The notes: a model not told the origin generated them from the letters alone. A stretch of DNA of 64,000 bases from Mycobacterium sp. DL (GCF_039729195.1 NZ_CP155796.1:4898001-4962000); one strand, 5' to 3'; shown: positions 8,471 to 17,178, numbered from the stretch's first letter. Translations and numbers: made by a program.

Positions 8471-8782
8471 TCAGCTCACGGACTCGCGGAAAGCAATTCC
8501 TTCCTGTGCTGCCCGTACGGTATCCGCGACATCCTGCACCGGATAGACCTGATACTCGACGTACGGGCCGAACTTGGCCGAGGTTGCCGCCAGATCAGCG
8601 GGGTTGTCGGTTTCGATGACGGCGAATGTGCCGCCGCCATCAAGTCTGCCGACGAACTGGTGAAATGTCGTACCGTCCGGTGGACTCCACTTGGAGTACA
8701 GATCCAGCACGCGCTTGGCCGCCTCCTCGTTCTCGGTGGCAGAGCCGTTGAGTCTGAAGGTCATCGACACCACATACTTCAT
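8471..8782 (-). CDS. Small DUF3303-like protein
   Basis: A 103-residue cytosolic protein, MKYVVSMTFRLNGSATENEEAAKRVLDLYSKWSPPDGTTFHQFVGRLDGGGTF... The single ferredoxin-like alpha/beta layout, with W-P-GT-FHQF-GRLDG-G-F-V-E-DN, fits the DUF3303/dimeric alpha-beta barrel type. A GAGGAG ribosome site precedes the ATG. Its function is unknown, and no neighbour on the same strand suggests a role. Confidence 0.75.
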   Translation of the reverse strand: MKYVVSMTFRLNGSATENEEAAKRVLDLYSKWSPPDGTTFHQFVGRLDGGGTFAVIETDNPADLAATSAKFGPYVEYQVYPVQDVADTVRAAQEGIAFRESVS

Positions 8783-9123
8783 TTTCTCTCCTCCTCATCG
8801 GGATCGAGCCCCCGCCCGGACGCGATTGTCAGTAACCCCTCGATGCTGCCCCTGGCACGTCGAACTGGTACCCGAACCGTGGATCTCTGAGGTGTTCCTT
8901 TCCACTCGAAACAGTCAGTGCGCCAAATTGGTTGTTGCTCGGCTAACGGTCCGAGGTGTCGCTCGACGCGAGTCATGACACCCCAGTTGCGCAGCCGATG
9001 AGCCGCCGAGCGGCCCGCATCGGAGCACGGTTAGCTGCCTGCGCTTCCGAGCTTTGCCAGGCGGGAGAATTGTGATGACCCGTAGCCTCACCGAGGTGAA
9101 CGAACGGCCGGGCTTCAGCTGTT

Positions 9124-9164
9124 CGCCTGCGCACAGTCGCGTTTGGCTCGGACTGCACCCGGGT
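9124..9164 (+). repeat. 41-bp intergenic repeat, copy 2
   Basis: The pair of the repeat at 8385-8425: 37 of 41 positions match, with the four mismatches clustered at 9134-9137. This copy overlaps a SigF-like promoter. Confidence 0.85.
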
Positions 9165-9166
9165 AT
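9141..9166 (+). promoter_or_regulatory. SigF-type promoter of the ChaB-like gene
   Basis: GTTT (9141-9144), 16 bp, then GGGTAT (9161-9166) matches the mycobacterial SigF consensus of a GTTT-type -35 and a GGGTAT -10 separated by 15-17 bp. It lies about 128 bp upstream of the ChaB-like start. General-stress control of a ChaB-like gene would be consistent. Confidence 0.65.
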
Positions 9167-9294
9167 CGGAAACAGCAGCCGCCCTGGCTGTCGTACCCGT
9201 TGCACCTATCGCACTTGTTCGTCCGTCTCGGCGGCGACTGCCCGAAGATTCACGGCAGATTCTGACTCACCGAAGATTGCGAGGAGCAACCACG

Positions 9295-9714
9295 ATGCCG
9301 ATGACCAAGAAGAGCGGCAAGCCCAAGAAGAGCGAACTACCCAACACGGTCCGCAAGTCGGGCAAGAAGGCCCAGCGCACATTCGCCAAAGCCCACGACG
9401 CCGCGGCCAAAGAGTACGGCGACGCCGAGCGCGCGCACCGCGTGGCCTACAACGCCCTCAAGCGGAAGTTCGAGAAGGTCGGCGATCGCTGGGAGAAGAA
9501 ACCCGCAAAGGGACCGTCCGACGACCGTGCTCGCAGCGGTGGCCCGAACCCCAAGGGCAAGAGCGCTGAAGGGGTCAACGCCAACGCAACCAAGCAGCAC
9601 CTGGTTCAGGTCGCGCGCAGACTCGACATCCCCGGCCGTTCGAAGATGGACAAGGGTGAGTTGGTGACCGCGATCAAGAAGGCGAACCGCCGTGAGGCCG
9701 CGCGGAGTCGCTGA
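9295..9714 (+). CDS. ChaB-domain protein with C-terminal Rho-N-like domain
   Basis: A 139-residue, very basic, lysine-rich protein. Residues 14-62 (ELPNTVRKSGKKAQRTFAKAH...EYGDAERAHRVAYNALKRKFEKVGDRW) match the ChaB domain. Residues 101-135 (TKQHLVQVARRLDIPGRSKMDKGELVTAIKKANR) match the Rho N-terminal/SAP-like helical domain. The middle is a flexible charged linker. ChaB was named as a putative regulator of the ChaA cation antiporter, but its biochemical role is unclear; nucleic-acid binding is plausible from the charge. The start at 9295 follows a GAGGAG site. The 3' end overlaps the convergent membrane-protein gene by 41 bp. Transcription is probably SigF-dependent. Confidence 0.85.
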   Translation: MPMTKKSGKPKKSELPNTVRKSGKKAQRTFAKAHDAAAKEYGDAERAHRVAYNALKRKFEKVGDRWEKKPAKGPSDDRARSGGPNPKGKSAEGVNANATKQHLVQVARRLDIPGRSKMDKGELVTAIKKANRREAARSR

Positions 9715-10699
9715 GTCGGCGAAGCTGCCAGGGGTGGTCCCGGTGAGGCCACATTCTCTCGATCTCGGCGTTGAACTCGGCGCCCAGTAGCACCGCGAAC
9801 GCGGTGATGTAGAGCCACAGGACGACGGCGATCGGCACCGCGAGTTGGCTGAACACCGCGTCGTCCTGCACGCTCAACGCGAGGTAGGCCCGCAGGCCCG
9901 CCGACGCCAGTAGCCACAACACCATCGCCAGTACCGCGCCGGGCACATCGCGGCGCCATGGCGTTTTCCACGGGACACCGACGTGGTAGAGGGTTGCCAG
10001 GCCGGCGAGCACACCAACGACCACTGCGGGCCAGAACATCAGGTCGAGCATCCGCAGTGTGGTGTCGGCGACGGCGGTGGGAGTCAGCCATTCGAGGATT
10101 CGCGGGCCGAAGATCAACGGCGGCAGCATCGCTATTGCGCCGAGCAGTAGACCCAGCGTGAGGCCGAGCGCCAAGAGGCGTCGACGCCAGGCGGGCCGTG
10201 GCTCGACACCGTAGGCGATCGTGATCGTCTCCAGATAGCGGTTGACCGCTCGAGAACCAGTCCAGATGCTGAGCGCGATGCCGATGGACACCACGCTGCC
10301 CCGGGTCTGGGCGAGCACGGTGTCCACCACCTGCTCGTAGGTGGCGAAGGTCGGATCCGAGAAGAATGATCTGGGGATACCCAGTACGAGTTCACGGAGT
10401 TGGTCGTTTCCCTCCGGGCCGAGCGCGGCCGCGACGAAACCAAGTGACCCGATCACTGCCAACAGCAGCGCCGGTAGCGAGATCAGGGTGAACAGTGCCG
10501 CCTCGGCCGCCAGTCCGGGTACCCGGTCGGCCACTGTGGCGCGACGGGTGCGTTCGATCAGTCGACAGGCTTGTCGCGCCGGTCGGGGGAGGCGGGCGAA
10601 CCTCGCGGCGCCTCGCCGATGCAGTGCCGTCCGGGTTGCCGCAGCGGACGCCGTCAGCCGTGATCGCAGATCTGAACGCTCGCTTTGCGGTGGTGCCAT
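9674..10699 (-). CDS. YihY/BrkB-family inner membrane protein
   Basis: A 341-residue polytopic membrane protein. After a basic N-terminal tail of about 55 residues come hydrophobic segments near 65-95, 130-150, 165-195, 205-235, 245-275 and 285-310. The family signatures VPGLAAEAALFTLISLPALLLA and ...WRRDVPGAVLAMVLWLLASAGLRAYLAL...YGSLA-like...LLGAEFNAEIER are present. The family was once annotated as ribonuclease BN, which is incorrect; its function is unknown. The ATG at 10699 is chosen because the upstream extension has no homology-like features. Confidence 0.85.
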   Translation of the reverse strand: MAPPQSERSDLRSRLTASAAATRTALHRRGAARFARLPRPARQACRLIERTRRATVADRVPGLAAEAALFTLISLPALLLAVIGSLGFVAAALGPEGNDQLRELVLGIPRSFFSDPTFATYEQVVDTVLAQTRGSVVSIGIALSIWTGSRAVNRYLETITIAYGVEPRPAWRRRLLALGLTLGLLLGAIAMLPPLIFGPRILEWLTPTAVADTTLRMLDLMFWPAVVVGVLAGLATLYHVGVPWKTPWRRDVPGAVLAMVLWLLASAGLRAYLALSVQDDAVFSQLAVPIAVVLWLYITAFAVLLGAEFNAEIERMWPHRDHPWQLRRLSDSARPHGGSPS

Positions 10700-10781
10700 C
10701 ACGTCGACCCTATGAGACGACAGGCCCGGCACCGAACCCGCTTCCGGACCGGACACGAAGGCGACGAGTACCCTGACCCGG

Positions 10782-11477
10782 GTGGTCGTGCGGGCGTTGG
10801 TCTTCGATGTCTTTGGCACTCTGCTGGATTGGCGCACCGGGATCGCCGAAACGTTTCGCGAGTGCGCAGTTCCCGGCGACGCCGACGTCCTCACCGACGC
10901 CTGGCGGGCTCGCTACCGGCCGATGCTCACCGAGGTGAACGAGCACCGGCGCCCGTGGGGCGACTTCGACGAGCTCCACCGGGCGACGCTCGACGATCTG
11001 CTGGCCGAGCAGGGTTTAGCGCTGCCCGACGACGTGCGTGACCGCCTTGTTGCCGGGTGGCATCGGCTGCCGCCGTGGCCCGATGTGCGGGCCGGCCTCG
11101 ACGAGTTGCGGCGCACCCACATCACCTCGACGCTGTCCAACGGCCATGTGGCCCTGCTGGTGGACCTGGCCCGCCATGCCGATCTGCGGTTCGATTGTGT
11201 GCTGTCGGCCGAACTGTCGCGCGCCTACAAACCGGCGCCTGCGGCCTACCTGACTGCGGCGAACCTGCTGGGCGTCGACCCCGGCGAGTTGATGTTGGTC
11301 GCCGCCCATCCCTGGGATCTGGACGGAGCCCGCGGCGCAGGGCTGCGTACCGCGTACGTCGCACGGCCGCTGGAGTACGGCCCCGGCTCGGCACCGCATC
11401 CGCAGCCGCAGGCCGACCTGTCCGTGTCCGACCTGCCCGAGTTGGCCCACCTGTTGCGCAACACCCTCCATGACTGA
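10782..11477 (+). CDS. Haloacid dehalogenase, type II (HAD superfamily)
   Basis: A 231-residue HAD hydrolase. The nucleophile motif FDVFGTLLDWR puts Asp at residue 9. Motif II STLSNGH and motif III YKPAPAAYLTAANLLGVDPGELMLVAAHPWDLDGARGAG are complete. The type II dehalogenase layout supports hydrolysis of L-2-haloacids or a related small substrate, but family members are often promiscuous. It starts at GTG 10782; a GTG two codons later is also possible. Its last 8 bp overlap the ClC gene, so the two are co-transcribed. A dehalogenase that releases halide next to a chloride transporter is a sensible pairing. Confidence 0.85.
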   Translation: MVVRALVFDVFGTLLDWRTGIAETFRECAVPGDADVLTDAWRARYRPMLTEVNEHRRPWGDFDELHRATLDDLLAEQGLALPDDVRDRLVAGWHRLPPWPDVRAGLDELRRTHITSTLSNGHVALLVDLARHADLRFDCVLSAELSRAYKPAPAAYLTAANLLGVDPGELMLVAAHPWDLDGARGAGLRTAYVARPLEYGPGSAPHPQPQADLSVSDLPELAHLLRNTLHD

Positions 11478-12789
11478 GTCGGACGTCGAGTCCGGCGAGC
11501 CCGACGTCCCCGTGCGGGGATGGATCCTCGTGTGTTCGACGGCCGTCGTCGCGGGCGTGGCCATCGGTTTCATCGGCGGCGCCTTCCGCTGGTGCCTTCA
11601 GACGGCGGACCGGCTGCGGATCGACCTCGTCGACTGGGCACACCGACTTCCCGGCCCCGGGTGGTTGGTCCCGATTGCCGCTGTCGCGCTCGGCGCGGCG
11701 CTGGCAGCGCTGATCGTGCGTTGGGTGCCGTTGGCTGCCGGCAGCGGGATCCAGCATGTCGAGGCCGTCTACCGCGGCGAGGCTCGCCCGCCACTGCTGA
11801 TCCTGCTGCCCGCGAAGTTCATCGGCGGCGTGTTGTCCATCGGGTCGGGGCTGGTATTGGGTCGCGAGGGACCGACGGTCCACATGGGTGCGGCGATCGG
11901 CGCCGAAGCGGCGCGCCGCGCCAGGCTCCAGGACGCCGACATCCGGATGATGCAGACCGCCGTCGGCGGCGCCGGCCTCGCGGTCGCCTTCAACGCCCCC
12001 ATCGGGGGCACGTTGTTCGCGCTCGAGGAGGTCACGAAGTCCTTCCGGTTGAAGACGGTGTTGGCCACACTGTTCGCGGCGGCGACAGCCGTCGGGTGCA
12101 TGCGACTCGTCCTCGGAAACGAACCGGACTTCCTCGTCGAACAGATCGATGCGCCTGCGTTGGCGTGGCTTCCGCTCTTCGTGGTTTTTGGTCTGCTCAC
12201 CGGATGCCTTGGCGCCGTGTACAACCGGCTGGTGTTGTGGTTTCTCGACCGGGTGGGAGGGCTGCGTCGGATTCCGGCCGTCGCCAAGGCGGCCGTGATC
12301 GGCGCCGTCATCGGGCTGGCGATGTTCGTCTACCCCCTCGCGGTGGGCGGCGGCGACTCGTTGACGCAGATGATTCTGAGCGGGCAGACGATCGTGCTGC
12401 CGGTCGTCGTCGGCTACCTGCTGGTGCGTTTTGTCGCCGGCCCGCTGTCTTATTCGGCGGCTGTTCCCGGCGGACTGTTTGCGCCGCTGCTGGCCATCGG
12501 CGCACTGTGGGGACTGCTGTTCGTCGGGGTCGTCGACAGCGTGTGGCCCGGCAACACAACCACATTGGCCATCCCGATGGCGCTGGTCGGCATGGCGGCG
12601 TTCTTCGGGGCCACCGTGCGCGCCCCCGTGACGGGCATCGTCATCGTCATCGAGATGACGGCCACGACGGCGGTCGCCATCCCGATGCTGGCGGCCACGG
12701 CCGCGGCGGTGCTGGCGGCCGAGGTGACCCGGTCACCGCCCATCTACGAGTCGTTGCGAGAACGGATGATGCCCGAAGCGCCGCGATGA
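11470..12789 (+). CDS. ClC-family chloride channel/transporter
   Basis: A 439-residue membrane protein with 10 or more hydrophobic helices and the three ClC selectivity motifs: GSGIQ (91-95), GREGP with the gating glutamate E133, and GGLFAP in the second half. It moves chloride or other halides, with or without proton exchange. The start overlaps the HAD gene by 8 bp (ATG at 11470), which suggests coupled translation. A role in exporting halide released by the upstream dehalogenase is an inference from the arrangement. Confidence 0.9.
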   Translation: MTESDVESGEPDVPVRGWILVCSTAVVAGVAIGFIGGAFRWCLQTADRLRIDLVDWAHRLPGPGWLVPIAAVALGAALAALIVRWVPLAAGSGIQHVEAVYRGEARPPLLILLPAKFIGGVLSIGSGLVLGREGPTVHMGAAIGAEAARRARLQDADIRMMQTAVGGAGLAVAFNAPIGGTLFALEEVTKSFRLKTVLATLFAAATAVGCMRLVLGNEPDFLVEQIDAPALAWLPLFVVFGLLTGCLGAVYNRLVLWFLDRVGGLRRIPAVAKAAVIGAVIGLAMFVYPLAVGGGDSLTQMILSGQTIVLPVVVGYLLVRFVAGPLSYSAAVPGGLFAPLLAIGALWGLLFVGVVDSVWPGNTTTLAIPMALVGMAAFFGATVRAPVTGIVIVIEMTATTAVAIPMLAATAAAVLAAEVTRSPPIYESLRERMMPEAPR

Positions 12790-12807
12790 CCCCACGGATG
12801 CACCGCA

Positions 12808-13596
12808 TTACGTCATGTGGTGCGCCGATCGTGACGGCGTCAGTATCCGTGGACCGGTTTCGGTGATGGCGATGGTGTGCTCGGAGTGCGCGGTGTTCGA
12901 TCCGTCTGCTGACCGCAGGGTCCAACCGTCGGCATCGATGACCAGACGATCGCTGCCCCGAGCCCACCATGGCTCCAGTGCAAGGGTCATGCCCGCCCGC
13001 AGCAGCAGTCCGCGACCCCGGCGTCCGCGGTTGGAGACGTGGGGATCCTCGTGCATGGTGCGCCCCAAACCGTGCCCGCCGAATTCGGCGTTGACGCGAT
13101 ACCCCGTTTCGGCGGCGACGTCGCTGATGGCAGCGGAGATGTCACCGAGGCGGCCCCCGGGGACCGCCGCGGCCACCCCCGCCGCCAGAGCCCGTTCGGT
13201 GGACTCGACCAGCTCGCTGTCGGCGGGGTCGGTGCTGTCGCCGACGATGACCGTGACCGCTGCATCGGCCACCCACCCGTCGATCGAGACCGCAAAATCC
13301 AGGGTCAACACATCGCCGTCTCCGAGGACGTAGTCATGTGGCTTTCCATGCAGCACTGCATCATTGACGGACAGGCAGATGACGTTGCGGAATGGGCCGC
13401 GACCGAATGACGGCGCGTAGTCCCAGTAGCACGAGGTTGCACCGCGGTCGCTGACCAGCGTGCGGGCGTGACGCTCGAGCTGCATCAGGTTCACTCCCGG
13501 CTCCGCCTCGGCCGACAGCGTCGCCAGCGTGTCCGCAACGAACTCGCCGGTCACCGCCATCTTGTCGATCTCATGGGCGGACTTGAGTTCGATCAT
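12808..13596 (-). CDS. map: Type I methionine aminopeptidase (accessory copy)
   Basis: A 262-residue enzyme that removes N-terminal methionine. The five dimetal ligands can all be identified: two Asp (LDFAVS, ADAAVTV), His (GGHGLGRTMHEDP), and Glu in TLALEPWW and HSEHTIAIT. The HGKPHDYV substrate His is also present. The start at 13596 (MIELKSAHEIDKM) is the family-typical beginning; the ORF extension to 13683 would run through operators. It is divergent from a small XRE regulator with two palindromes between them. Mycobacteria usually have other map genes, so this is likely an accessory copy under dedicated control. Confidence 0.88.
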   Translation of the reverse strand: MIELKSAHEIDKMAVTGEFVADTLATLSAEAEPGVNLMQLERHARTLVSDRGATSCYWDYAPSFGRGPFRNVICLSVNDAVLHGKPHDYVLGDGDVLTLDFAVSIDGWVADAAVTVIVGDSTDPADSELVESTERALAAGVAAAVPGGRLGDISAAISDVAAETGYRVNAEFGGHGLGRTMHEDPHVSNRGRRGRGLLLRAGMTLALEPWWARGSDRLVIDADGWTLRSADGSNTAHSEHTIAITETGPRILTPSRSAHHMT

Positions 13597-13616
13597 GCTC
13601 GGGCTCCGTTCCAAGT

Positions 13617-13667
13617 CGGTATTTTTATACCGTTGCGACGGTACCAGGTCCGGTATTTGAATACCGG
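13617..13667. promoter_or_regulatory. Twin palindromic operators between map and the XRE gene
   Basis: CGGTAT-TTTT-ATACCG (13617-13632) and CCGGTATT-TG-AATACCGG (13650-13667) are perfect palindromes sharing the half-site CGGTAT, with centres about 34 bp apart. They fill the divergent promoter region and are AT-rich against a high-GC background. They are the likely binding sites of the adjacent XRE protein. Confidence 0.75.
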
Positions 13668-13681
13668 CTATGCTGGCCGGC

Positions 13682-13948
13682 ATGGTGCGTGTACCCCTGA
13701 GCCCGGAGCAACTGGAAGCCGGTCAACGCCTCGGCGCGCTGATCAGGACGGCGCGTGCCGGTCGTGACCCCGAGATGATCGCGCGTGAGGCCGGTATCTC
13801 GCCCGAGACACTGCGCAAGATCGAGGTCGGCAGAATGCCCAGTCCGAGCTTCGGCAACGTGGTCGCGATCTGTTCCGCACTCGGCATGCCCCTGCAGGAT
13901 GCCGTCGAGGCGTGGCGGGGGACAGGCGACCGTCGGATAGCCATCTAG
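13682..13948 (+). CDS. XRE-family transcriptional regulator
   Basis: An 88-residue single-domain protein. Residues 12-70 form the Cro/CI helix-turn-helix (GQRLGALIRTARAGRDPEMIAREAGISPETLRKIEVGRMPSPSFGNVVAICSALGM). The ATG at 13682 (MVRVPLSPEQ) is preferred to the ATG at 13670, which would leave an implausible MLAG extension close to the operator. It is divergent from the methionine aminopeptidase and probably represses both genes through the twin palindromes. Confidence 0.85.
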   Translation: MVRVPLSPEQLEAGQRLGALIRTARAGRDPEMIAREAGISPETLRKIEVGRMPSPSFGNVVAICSALGMPLQDAVEAWRGTGDRRIAI

Positions 13949-13957
13949 GAGTCGGTC

Positions 13958-14863
13958 TCAGCTGGGCGTGGCGAAATAGTGACCGGCTTTGATGTCCTCG
14001 AGCAGAGCCGGGTGTTCCGGTGTCCAACCCAGTAGCGCCTGCGTGGCCGCGCTCGAGGTCGGATTATCCAGGGACGCAACCCATCCGATGAACCCCAATT
14101 GCTCGCGGGCGTGGTCGGCGGTCACGCTGACCGCGGGGACATCGAGCTGCTCGCCGATCGTCTGGGCGATCTCGCGGAACGGCACCCCTTCTTCCGCGGC
14201 GCCGTGCAGCATCGAACCGGCCGGCGCGGACTCGACCGCCAGACGGTAGAGGTGCGCGGCATCCCTGTTGTGTACGGCCGGCCAACGGTTGGAGCCGTCG
14301 CCGACGTAGATGGATTGCCCGGTCGTTCGGGCATGTGTGACGAGGGCTGGGATGAACCCGTGGTGATCGGTGGGCCCGTGCACCGTCGGCGCCAGCCGGA
14401 TCACTGCTGATCGCACCCCGCGCTGCGCGAGTCGCAGTGCTGCGTTCTCCGACGCCACGCGGGCACCGGACGGATCGACGACAGTCGCCTCGGTGCCGAC
14501 GGCGCTCGCCGATCCGGTGGCCAGCGACGAGGTTCCGGAGGTGTTGACGAATGGTTTGTTCGAACCTGCCAGTGCCGCACCCATGGCTTCCACCGCCCGT
14601 AGGTCGGTCGCGGCCGCGTCGAGATAGTCGGAGAAGTCGTGATTGAAGGCGAGGTGGATCACCCCGTCGGCCTCGGCGGCAGCGGCGGACAGGACGTCGA
14701 CGTCATCGAGGGTGCCGCGGTGTACCTGCGCGCCCGCCGCGGTCAGCGCCTCGGTCGAAGCGTCCGAGCGCGCCAGTCCGGCGACCTGGTGTCCGTTGTC
14801 GAGCAACTCGCGGACAACGAGTGAGCCGATGTGTCCGGATGCGCCGGTGACAAAAATTCGCAT
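13958..14863 (-). CDS. NAD(P)-dependent epimerase/reductase (extended-type SDR)
   Basis: A 301-residue Rossmann-fold oxidoreductase. The N-terminal GASGHIGS (residues 7-14) is the nucleotide-binding motif, and GVIHLAF is the second-strand signature. The usual SDR YxxxK is not obvious; the region SGARVASENAALRL occupies that place, as in atypical SDRs. The substrate is unknown. It is divergent from the TetR gene at 14959, with two repeat-type operators between them, so it is probably induced by that regulator's ligand. Confidence 0.82.
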   Translation of the reverse strand: MRIFVTGASGHIGSLVVRELLDNGHQVAGLARSDASTEALTAAGAQVHRGTLDDVDVLSAAAAEADGVIHLAFNHDFSDYLDAAATDLRAVEAMGAALAGSNKPFVNTSGTSSLATGSASAVGTEATVVDPSGARVASENAALRLAQRGVRSAVIRLAPTVHGPTDHHGFIPALVTHARTTGQSIYVGDGSNRWPAVHNRDAAHLYRLAVESAPAGSMLHGAAEEGVPFREIAQTIGEQLDVPAVSVTADHAREQLGFIGWVASLDNPTSSAATQALLGWTPEHPALLEDIKAGHYFATPS

Positions 14864-14892
14864 GAGGGGTCCCTTGAGTTCGCCGTATGGGT

Positions 14893-14942
14893 GATGTCAG
14901 TGAGTGACATCAAACGTACACTCGATGTCAGCGACTGTCATC
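14893..14942. promoter_or_regulatory. Pair of TetR operator-like inverted repeats
   Basis: GATGTCA-GTGAG-TGACATC (14893-14911) is a perfect 7+7 inverted repeat. GATGTCA-GCGAC-TGTCATC (14924-14942) is a second copy with one mismatch, 31 bp away. They cover the whole divergent control region of the SDR and TetR genes. Confidence 0.75.
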
Positions 14943-14958
14943 CCCATACAATCCGACC

Positions 14959-15516
14959 ATGGGTCGTTGGGAACCGGATGCGCGCGGTCGCCTCGAGCGG
15001 GCGGCGCTCGAGTTGTATTTCGACCGCGGGTTCGACCAGACCACGGTCGCGGAGATCGCCGAGCGTGCCGGCCTGACCGAGCGCACCTTCTTCCGGCACT
15101 TCGCAGATAAACGCGAAGTGCTGTTCCGCGGTGACGAATTGGCCCAACGGCTGACAACCGCGCTCACGGGTGTGCCCGACTCGGTGACAGCGCTGGATGC
15201 GGTCGCCGCGGCGCTCGAGTCGCTGTCCGACTTCTTCGACGAACGGCGGCCCTACTCGGAGAAACGGCAGGCGGTCATCGCCGGCAACGCCGGACTGCGG
15301 GAACGCGAACTCATCAAGCTGGCGTCGCTGGCGGCGACCATCGGCGAGGCGCTACGGCAACGTGGCGTCACCGAACCCGCGGCCAGCCTGACCGCGGAGG
15401 CGGGAATGGCGGTCTTCAGGGTCGCCTTCGACCGCTGGCTCGCCGATCCGCAGAGGCGCGGCCTCGCGGTACACCTCCGCGAGTCACTCGCACACCTCCG
15501 GAAGATCGCTACCTAG
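14959..15516 (+). CDS. TetR-family regulator
   Basis: A 185-residue repressor with an N-terminal helix-turn-helix (ERAALELYFDRGFDQTTVAEIAERAGLTERTFFRHFADKREVLF) and a helical C-terminal domain similar to those of regulators of SDR or efflux genes. It is divergent from the SDR gene and 16 bp downstream of the second operator copy. It probably represses both itself and the SDR. The inducer is unknown. Confidence 0.88.
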   Translation: MGRWEPDARGRLERAALELYFDRGFDQTTVAEIAERAGLTERTFFRHFADKREVLFRGDELAQRLTTALTGVPDSVTALDAVAAALESLSDFFDERRPYSEKRQAVIAGNAGLRERELIKLASLAATIGEALRQRGVTEPAASLTAEAGMAVFRVAFDRWLADPQRRGLAVHLRESLAHLRKIAT

Positions 15517-15529
15517 CCTCTCGTCGCGG

Positions 15530-17065
15530 CTACGGTTCGTCGACGACGAGCGCGGGGGTGTCCCTGCGCAGGGTCTCACCCCGGAAGAACGCCGGTTGAC
15601 GTGCCCGCATCACCAACATCACGACCACCCCGGCCAGGATCAGCCCGAGTCCGAGGATCAGGACCAGGCCGACACCGCCGATGCTGGCACCGCTGCCGTA
15701 GTCCGGCGAGGCGCTGTCGCGCAGGGTGATGAGGAGGACCGCAAACAGCCCCAGTCCGCCCAGTAGCGGGAACAGCAACTTGAAGATCACGGTGTAGGCG
15801 CTGTTGAACAAGCTGTGGCGGAAGAACCAGACGCAGCCGAACGCGGTGAGACCGTAGTAGAAGCAGATCATGATGCCGAGCGAGTAGATCGTGTCGGTGA
15901 GCACGCTCTCGCTGACAAACGTCAGGACCGAATAGAACACCGCTGCTCCGACACCGGCGGCGACGGTGGCGAAGGACGGGGTCATGAAGCGGGGATGGAC
16001 CGTGGTGAATCGCTTGGGGAACGCCCCGTACGTGCCCATCGCCAGCATCGTGCGGGAGGTGGGCAGGAAGGTGGTGATCAGACTCGCAGCGCTCGACGCC
16101 AGGACCGCGAGGAACAGGAACAGGTGCCAGGGCCCACCCAGGATCGGCTCGGCCAGCGCGCCGAACACGTTGTCGGCGATGTCCTCGTTGCCCAGTCCCA
16201 CCCCATCGGTGCCCACTCCGGCGTACATCTGCGTCGCGATGGCCACCAACAGGTAGGTCATCAGGATCGAGACCACACACAGCAATGCCGCGCGGCCCGG
16301 AGCGCTGTCGGAATCGCGGGATTCCTCGTTGACGGTCAGCGCGGTGTCCCAGCCCCAGAACGCGAAGATCGAACCGGACAGGCCGGCGATGAACGCGGAC
16401 ATGGTCAGCCCGGCCGGGCTGAACCAGTCGAAGCTGAAGGCGATGCCGGTCGGCGATGACCCCGACTTCGCGAACGCGACGACAGCGAAGGTCAGCAGTA
16501 CCACCATCTGGAAACCGACCAGGACGAACTGGACACGCTCGGTGGTGGTGATCCCGCGGTAGGAGATCGCCGTGGCCACCCCCAGGAACGCCAGACACGT
16601 CAGCACATTGACGATCGGGTTCTCCCACAGCGAAGCGATGCTTTCGTTGCCGAAGAGGTCGCCGATGAACTGATAGAAGAACTGGACCGCGACGCCGGCG
16701 AGATTGGACAACACGATCACCGTGGCGACCACCGCGGCCCACCCGCCGATCCAGCCGACGTAAGGGCCGAACGCCTTGGTCGTCCAGGTGAACGACGTCC
16801 CGCAGTCCGGTGCCACCTTGTTCATCTCGCGGTAGGCATAGGCGGCGAAGAACATCGGCAGGAATCCGGCGATGATGACCACGGCCATCTTCGATCCGGC
16901 CTCGGCGACCAGGATGCCGATCGTCGCGGTCAACGCATAGGCAGGCGCCACCGACGAGATGCCGAGAACGGTGCCACCGAGCACCCCGACGGCGTTATGA
17001 GACAGTCCCTTGTCCTGCACGCCCGTCGCGGCGCGGGGGGTCGGGTCGGGTGCCTCGATCTGCAT
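15530..17065 (-). CDS. APC-superfamily amino-acid permease
   Basis: A 511-residue transporter with about 12-13 hydrophobic segments. The N-terminal GLSHNAVGVLGGTVLGISSVAPAYALTATIGILV, with the unwound GxxS region in the first helix, and FAFWGWDTALTVNEESRDSDSAPGRAAL in the middle are typical of APC (amino acid-polyamine-organocation) permeases. It takes up an unidentified amino acid or amine. It is convergent with the TetR gene and starts near the GNAT gene, which is divergent from it. Confidence 0.87.
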   Translation of the reverse strand: MQIEAPDPTPRAATGVQDKGLSHNAVGVLGGTVLGISSVAPAYALTATIGILVAEAGSKMAVVIIAGFLPMFFAAYAYREMNKVAPDCGTSFTWTTKAFGPYVGWIGGWAAVVATVIVLSNLAGVAVQFFYQFIGDLFGNESIASLWENPIVNVLTCLAFLGVATAISYRGITTTERVQFVLVGFQMVVLLTFAVVAFAKSGSSPTGIAFSFDWFSPAGLTMSAFIAGLSGSIFAFWGWDTALTVNEESRDSDSAPGRAALLCVVSILMTYLLVAIATQMYAGVGTDGVGLGNEDIADNVFGALAEPILGGPWHLFLFLAVLASSAASLITTFLPTSRTMLAMGTYGAFPKRFTTVHPRFMTPSFATVAAGVGAAVFYSVLTFVSESVLTDTIYSLGIMICFYYGLTAFGCVWFFRHSLFNSAYTVIFKLLFPLLGGLGLFAVLLITLRDSASPDYGSGASIGGVGLVLILGLGLILAGVVVMLVMRARQPAFFRGETLRRDTPALVVDEP

Positions 17066-17178
17066 GGGACCTCGCTCTGGCCGAAGGTCTGTTCAGAGTA
17101 AGGCCGCCGCGGGCGCTTGTCCCTGTTTCGAATCGGCGCGCAGGGGTGATACTCATGCAGTCGAGACCGAGGAGCCCC

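Larger units (their letters stand above)
8783..9294. other. 512-bp intergenic region
   Basis: I see no convincing gene here. It holds the promoter side of the DUF3303-like gene on the left and, on the right, copy 2 of the 41-bp repeat carrying a SigF-type promoter for the ChaB-like gene. A short stem (CTCGG...CCGAG) near 8938-8955 is the only other structure noticed. Confidence 0.6.

Noticed and set aside
12800..12823. Imperfect hairpin GCACCGCAT...ATGTGGTGC between clc and map
   Set aside because: It overlaps the map stop codon and has a mismatch in the stem; too weak to call a terminator.
11520..12866. 448-codon forward ORF in another frame of the ClC gene
   Set aside because: Arg/His-rich; the ClC frame has all channel motifs.
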